From: Gammaproteobacteria bacterium
GTDB lineage: Bacteria > Pseudomonadota > Gammaproteobacteria > Steroidobacterales > MnTg04
Length of the DNA stretch: 7,867 nucleotides
Direction: 5' to 3'
NCBI GenBank assembly: GCA_027297845.1
Contig: JAPUHG010000264.1
Location: 1-7,867 of the forward strand
The position numbers were made by a program, and so were the translations under genes. Of the stretch, positions 6,397 to 7,867 are shown piece by piece; the first letter of the stretch is position 1; every line of letters begins with the position of its first letter. The notes beneath the pieces were generated by a model. It did not search any database, was not told the origin of the DNA, and saw nothing but the letters and a program-made list of their open reading frames with translations.

Positions 6397-6405
6397 TGCT
6401 ATGAT
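6397..6405 (+). promoter_or_regulatory. Extended -10 promoter upstream of the GlcF-like gene
   Basis: TGCTATGAT is an extended -10 element (TGn plus TATGAT, 5/6 to consensus). No -35 box is found at the right distance, as is common for this promoter type. Transcription would begin near 6412, about 52 nt before the chosen ATG. Copies of CCGGC flank it on both sides (6380-6384, 6392-6396, 6407-6411). Confidence 0.5.
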
Positions 6406-6463
6406 ACCGGCGAAAATTCAATTTGCCAGCTGCGGGGCTTTCTTGACCAAAACCGATCCATTG

Positions 6464-7690
6464 ATGGCCAGCCGCTATATCAACGAGGCTGGGGACCGCT
6501 GCGTCAAATGCGGCCTGTGCCTCCCCCACTGCCCGACCTATGGACTCAATATGCTGGAAAGCGACTCCCCGCGTGGGCGAATCGCGTTGATGCAGGGTCT
6601 GGCCAGCGGTGAACTGCCGGTAAGCGATGGCATGGTCCGTCACCTCGATGGTTGCCTTGGCTGCCGGGCTTGTGAGGTCGTCTGTCCCGCCGAGGTGCCC
6701 TATGGCCGCTTGCTGGATTCGGCGCGGGAGGTGCTTCGCGACCGCCAGGTCAGGCCAGGCTATGCTTGGCGATTTCTCGCGCTGGCCGTGCAATCGAGAT
6801 GGATGATGCGACTCGGCGCCGTTTTCATGCGAGTCTTCGGTCCTGTGCGCAGAATGAACCGCCTGCTGGGCCTGATCCCAGATCAGGTCTCGATATCGCG
6901 GCTCGCCGAATATTATCCGGCGACTGCTGCAGTTGAGAAAAGAGGATCGGTCGAGCTTTTCACCGGTTGTCTTGGCGAGGCGCTGGAACAAGACACGCTC
7001 AAAGCGACCATCAGCGTGTTGAATCGGTTGGCCTTCGATGTTCGGGTTCCCGGCAATCAAGGCTGTTGTGGCGCAATCCACCAACACGCCGGTTACCCGC
7101 AAAAAGCCGCGGAGCTGGCAGAAAATAATCTGCAAGCATTCGCCGGCGACGATATCGTGATCGCCGTTTCCACTGGTTGCCTGGCCAGCTTGTGTGAATA
7201 CGAAGACTTTTTCCAGGATGACGAGCAACGTAAAAACGCCAGGCAATTTGCGGCGCGCTGCACCGATATCAATGAGTTCCTGGTGGAACAAATGAAGGGA
7301 AGTCAGGCTACTCTCGCTCCTTCCAGCGCGACCGGTACGGTCGCGCTACACACGCCGTGTACCCGCAAAGTCTTACCGGGAAACACGCAGGCCGCCTATG
7401 AGTTGCTGGCAACGCAAACGAGTGTCAATTGCCTGACGCTGGGCAACGGGCAATGTTGCGGTGCCGCCGGGGCCTACCTGCTCGACCAGCCGGAGGCGTC
7501 CCAGGCGCTGGCCGAACGTTACGCCATCGACATTGCCCCGGTCCTGCTGACTTCCAATATTGGCTGTCGTCTTCAACTGGAGGCTTTGTGCCGGAGAAAG
7601 GGCATCGCTGCGATGGTCGCGCATCCGGTCAGTCTGCTGGCGGCAAGCGACAGCTTTTCCCAAACAACCACCGCCACTGGTGTAAAATAA
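6464..7690 (+). CDS. glcF: GlcF-like iron-sulfur oxidoreductase subunit
   Basis: This is a 408-residue protein, against 407 for E. coli GlcF. It has two 4Fe-4S ferredoxin motifs: Cys13-16-19-23 (CVKCGLCLPHCP) and Cys64-67-70-74 (CLGCRACEVVCP), with the linking DSPRGRIALMQ signature. Two cysteine-rich CCG domains follow: Cys169, Cys201-202-Gly203 and Cys239, then Cys299, Cys331-332-Gly333 and Cys368. This is the complete architecture of the glycolate oxidase iron-sulfur subunit and relatives such as LutA, LldE-type and GlpC proteins. These pass electrons from a flavin dehydrogenase toward quinone. The start at 6464 removes a stretch overlapping the predicted promoter and begins MASRYINEAGDRC; its ribosome-binding site is weak. 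No glcD or glcE is adjacent, so 'glycolate' is not established. coq7 follows after 5 nt. Confidence 0.85.
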   Translation: MASRYINEAGDRCVKCGLCLPHCPTYGLNMLESDSPRGRIALMQGLASGELPVSDGMVRHLDGCLGCRACEVVCPAEVPYGRLLDSAREVLRDRQVRPGYAWRFLALAVQSRWMMRLGAVFMRVFGPVRRMNRLLGLIPDQVSISRLAEYYPATAAVEKRGSVELFTGCLGEALEQDTLKATISVLNRLAFDVRVPGNQGCCGAIHQHAGYPQKAAELAENNLQAFAGDDIVIAVSTGCLASLCEYEDFFQDDEQRKNARQFAARCTDINEFLVEQMKGSQATLAPSSATGTVALHTPCTRKVLPGNTQAAYELLATQTSVNCLTLGNGQCCGAAGAYLLDQPEASQALAERYAIDIAPVLLTSNIGCRLQLEALCRRKGIAAMVAHPVSLLAASDSFSQTTTATGVK

Positions 7691-7695
7691 GCGCC

Positions 7696-7867
7696 ATGGA
7701 AAAACGTCAGCTAACGCCGCTGGATCATTTACTCAGCCAGGCCGACCAGGCGCTGAGAACCATGTTTGGCGGACCACCGCCGGCCAGCCGCGAAAATCCG
7801 GCTGCGGATAGTGAATCCGAGCTCACCGATGCGGAACGCGATCATATCGCCGGTCTGATGCGAGTCA
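7696..7867 (+). CDS. coq7: Coq7-type demethoxyubiquinone hydroxylase, N-terminal part
   Basis: The first 57 codons of a gene cut by the right window edge. The protein begins MEKRQLTPLDHLLSQADQAL, continues RTMFGGPPPASRENP, and then DAERDHIAGLMRV, which matches the N terminus of bacterial Coq7 proteins. The catalytic di-iron EXXH motifs would follow just beyond the window (family members continue with NHAGEVCAQALY), so they cannot be checked. Coq7 hydroxylates demethoxyubiquinone at C6, a late O2-dependent step of ubiquinone biosynthesis. The start lies 5 nt after the stop codon of the GlcF-like gene. No clear ribosome-binding site is seen, so translational coupling is likely. Confidence 0.88.
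   Translation, partial: MEKRQLTPLDHLLSQADQALRTMFGGPPPASRENPAADSESELTDAERDHIAGLMRV

Noticed and set aside
6305..7291. Minus-strand 328-codon ORF opposite the GlcF-like gene
   Set aside because: The plus-strand frame holds all the expected Fe-S cysteine motifs; the antisense translation shows no recognisable domain and would run through the divergent promoter.
1..7867. CRISPR arrays, phage, toxin-antitoxin, integrase or transposase genes
   Set aside because: No regularly spaced repeats and no protein signatures of these systems were found on either strand.

Overview
The window looks like the chromosome of a gammaproteobacterium. It holds rplM-rpsI, the start of a coq7-type ubiquinone gene, a DUF481 outer-membrane-type protein, a thioredoxin-fold [2Fe-2S] ferredoxin and a glycolate-oxidase-type iron-sulfur subunit. 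The moderately GC-rich base composition and the large TolB-like/TPR protein also fit this group. The species cannot be named from the sequence alone. Most of the window is ordinary housekeeping and envelope content, and I found no clear-cut new system. The points worth a second look are small ones.

Left part (1-1005, plus strand): the 3' end of a FetB-type (UPF0014) ABC permease, followed after 5 nt by a conserved unknown protein that I place in DUF6940. Positions 1006-3084 (minus strand) hold a 692-residue membrane-anchored protein: two N-terminal membrane helices, a FlgO/TolB-like domain and a long TPR array. It converges on the DUF6940 gene. Positions 3288-3938 (plus strand) encode a secreted, cysteine-containing protein of the kind often annotated as 'lectin' (DUF1554/endostatin-like fold). 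The 174-nt gap after it has no gene, but it contains a 73-bp segment bounded by perfect 10-bp inverted repeats.

Middle part (4113-6305, minus strand): reading in the direction of transcription, DUF481 protein, [2Fe-2S] ferredoxin, then a strong sigma70-type promoter, rplM, rpsI, a stable hairpin and a tRNA-Gln(CUG). rplM and rpsI form the usual ribosomal-protein pair. The tRNA starts 30 nt after the rpsI stop codon and may be made partly by readthrough.

Right part (6397-7867, plus strand): an extended -10 promoter in the divergent gap drives a GlcF-like iron-sulfur protein. It is followed after 5 nt by the first 57 codons of coq7, which the window edge cuts off. The iron-sulfur subunit has no glcD/glcE partner in view, and its pairing with a ubiquinone gene suggests a link to electron transfer into the quinone pool.
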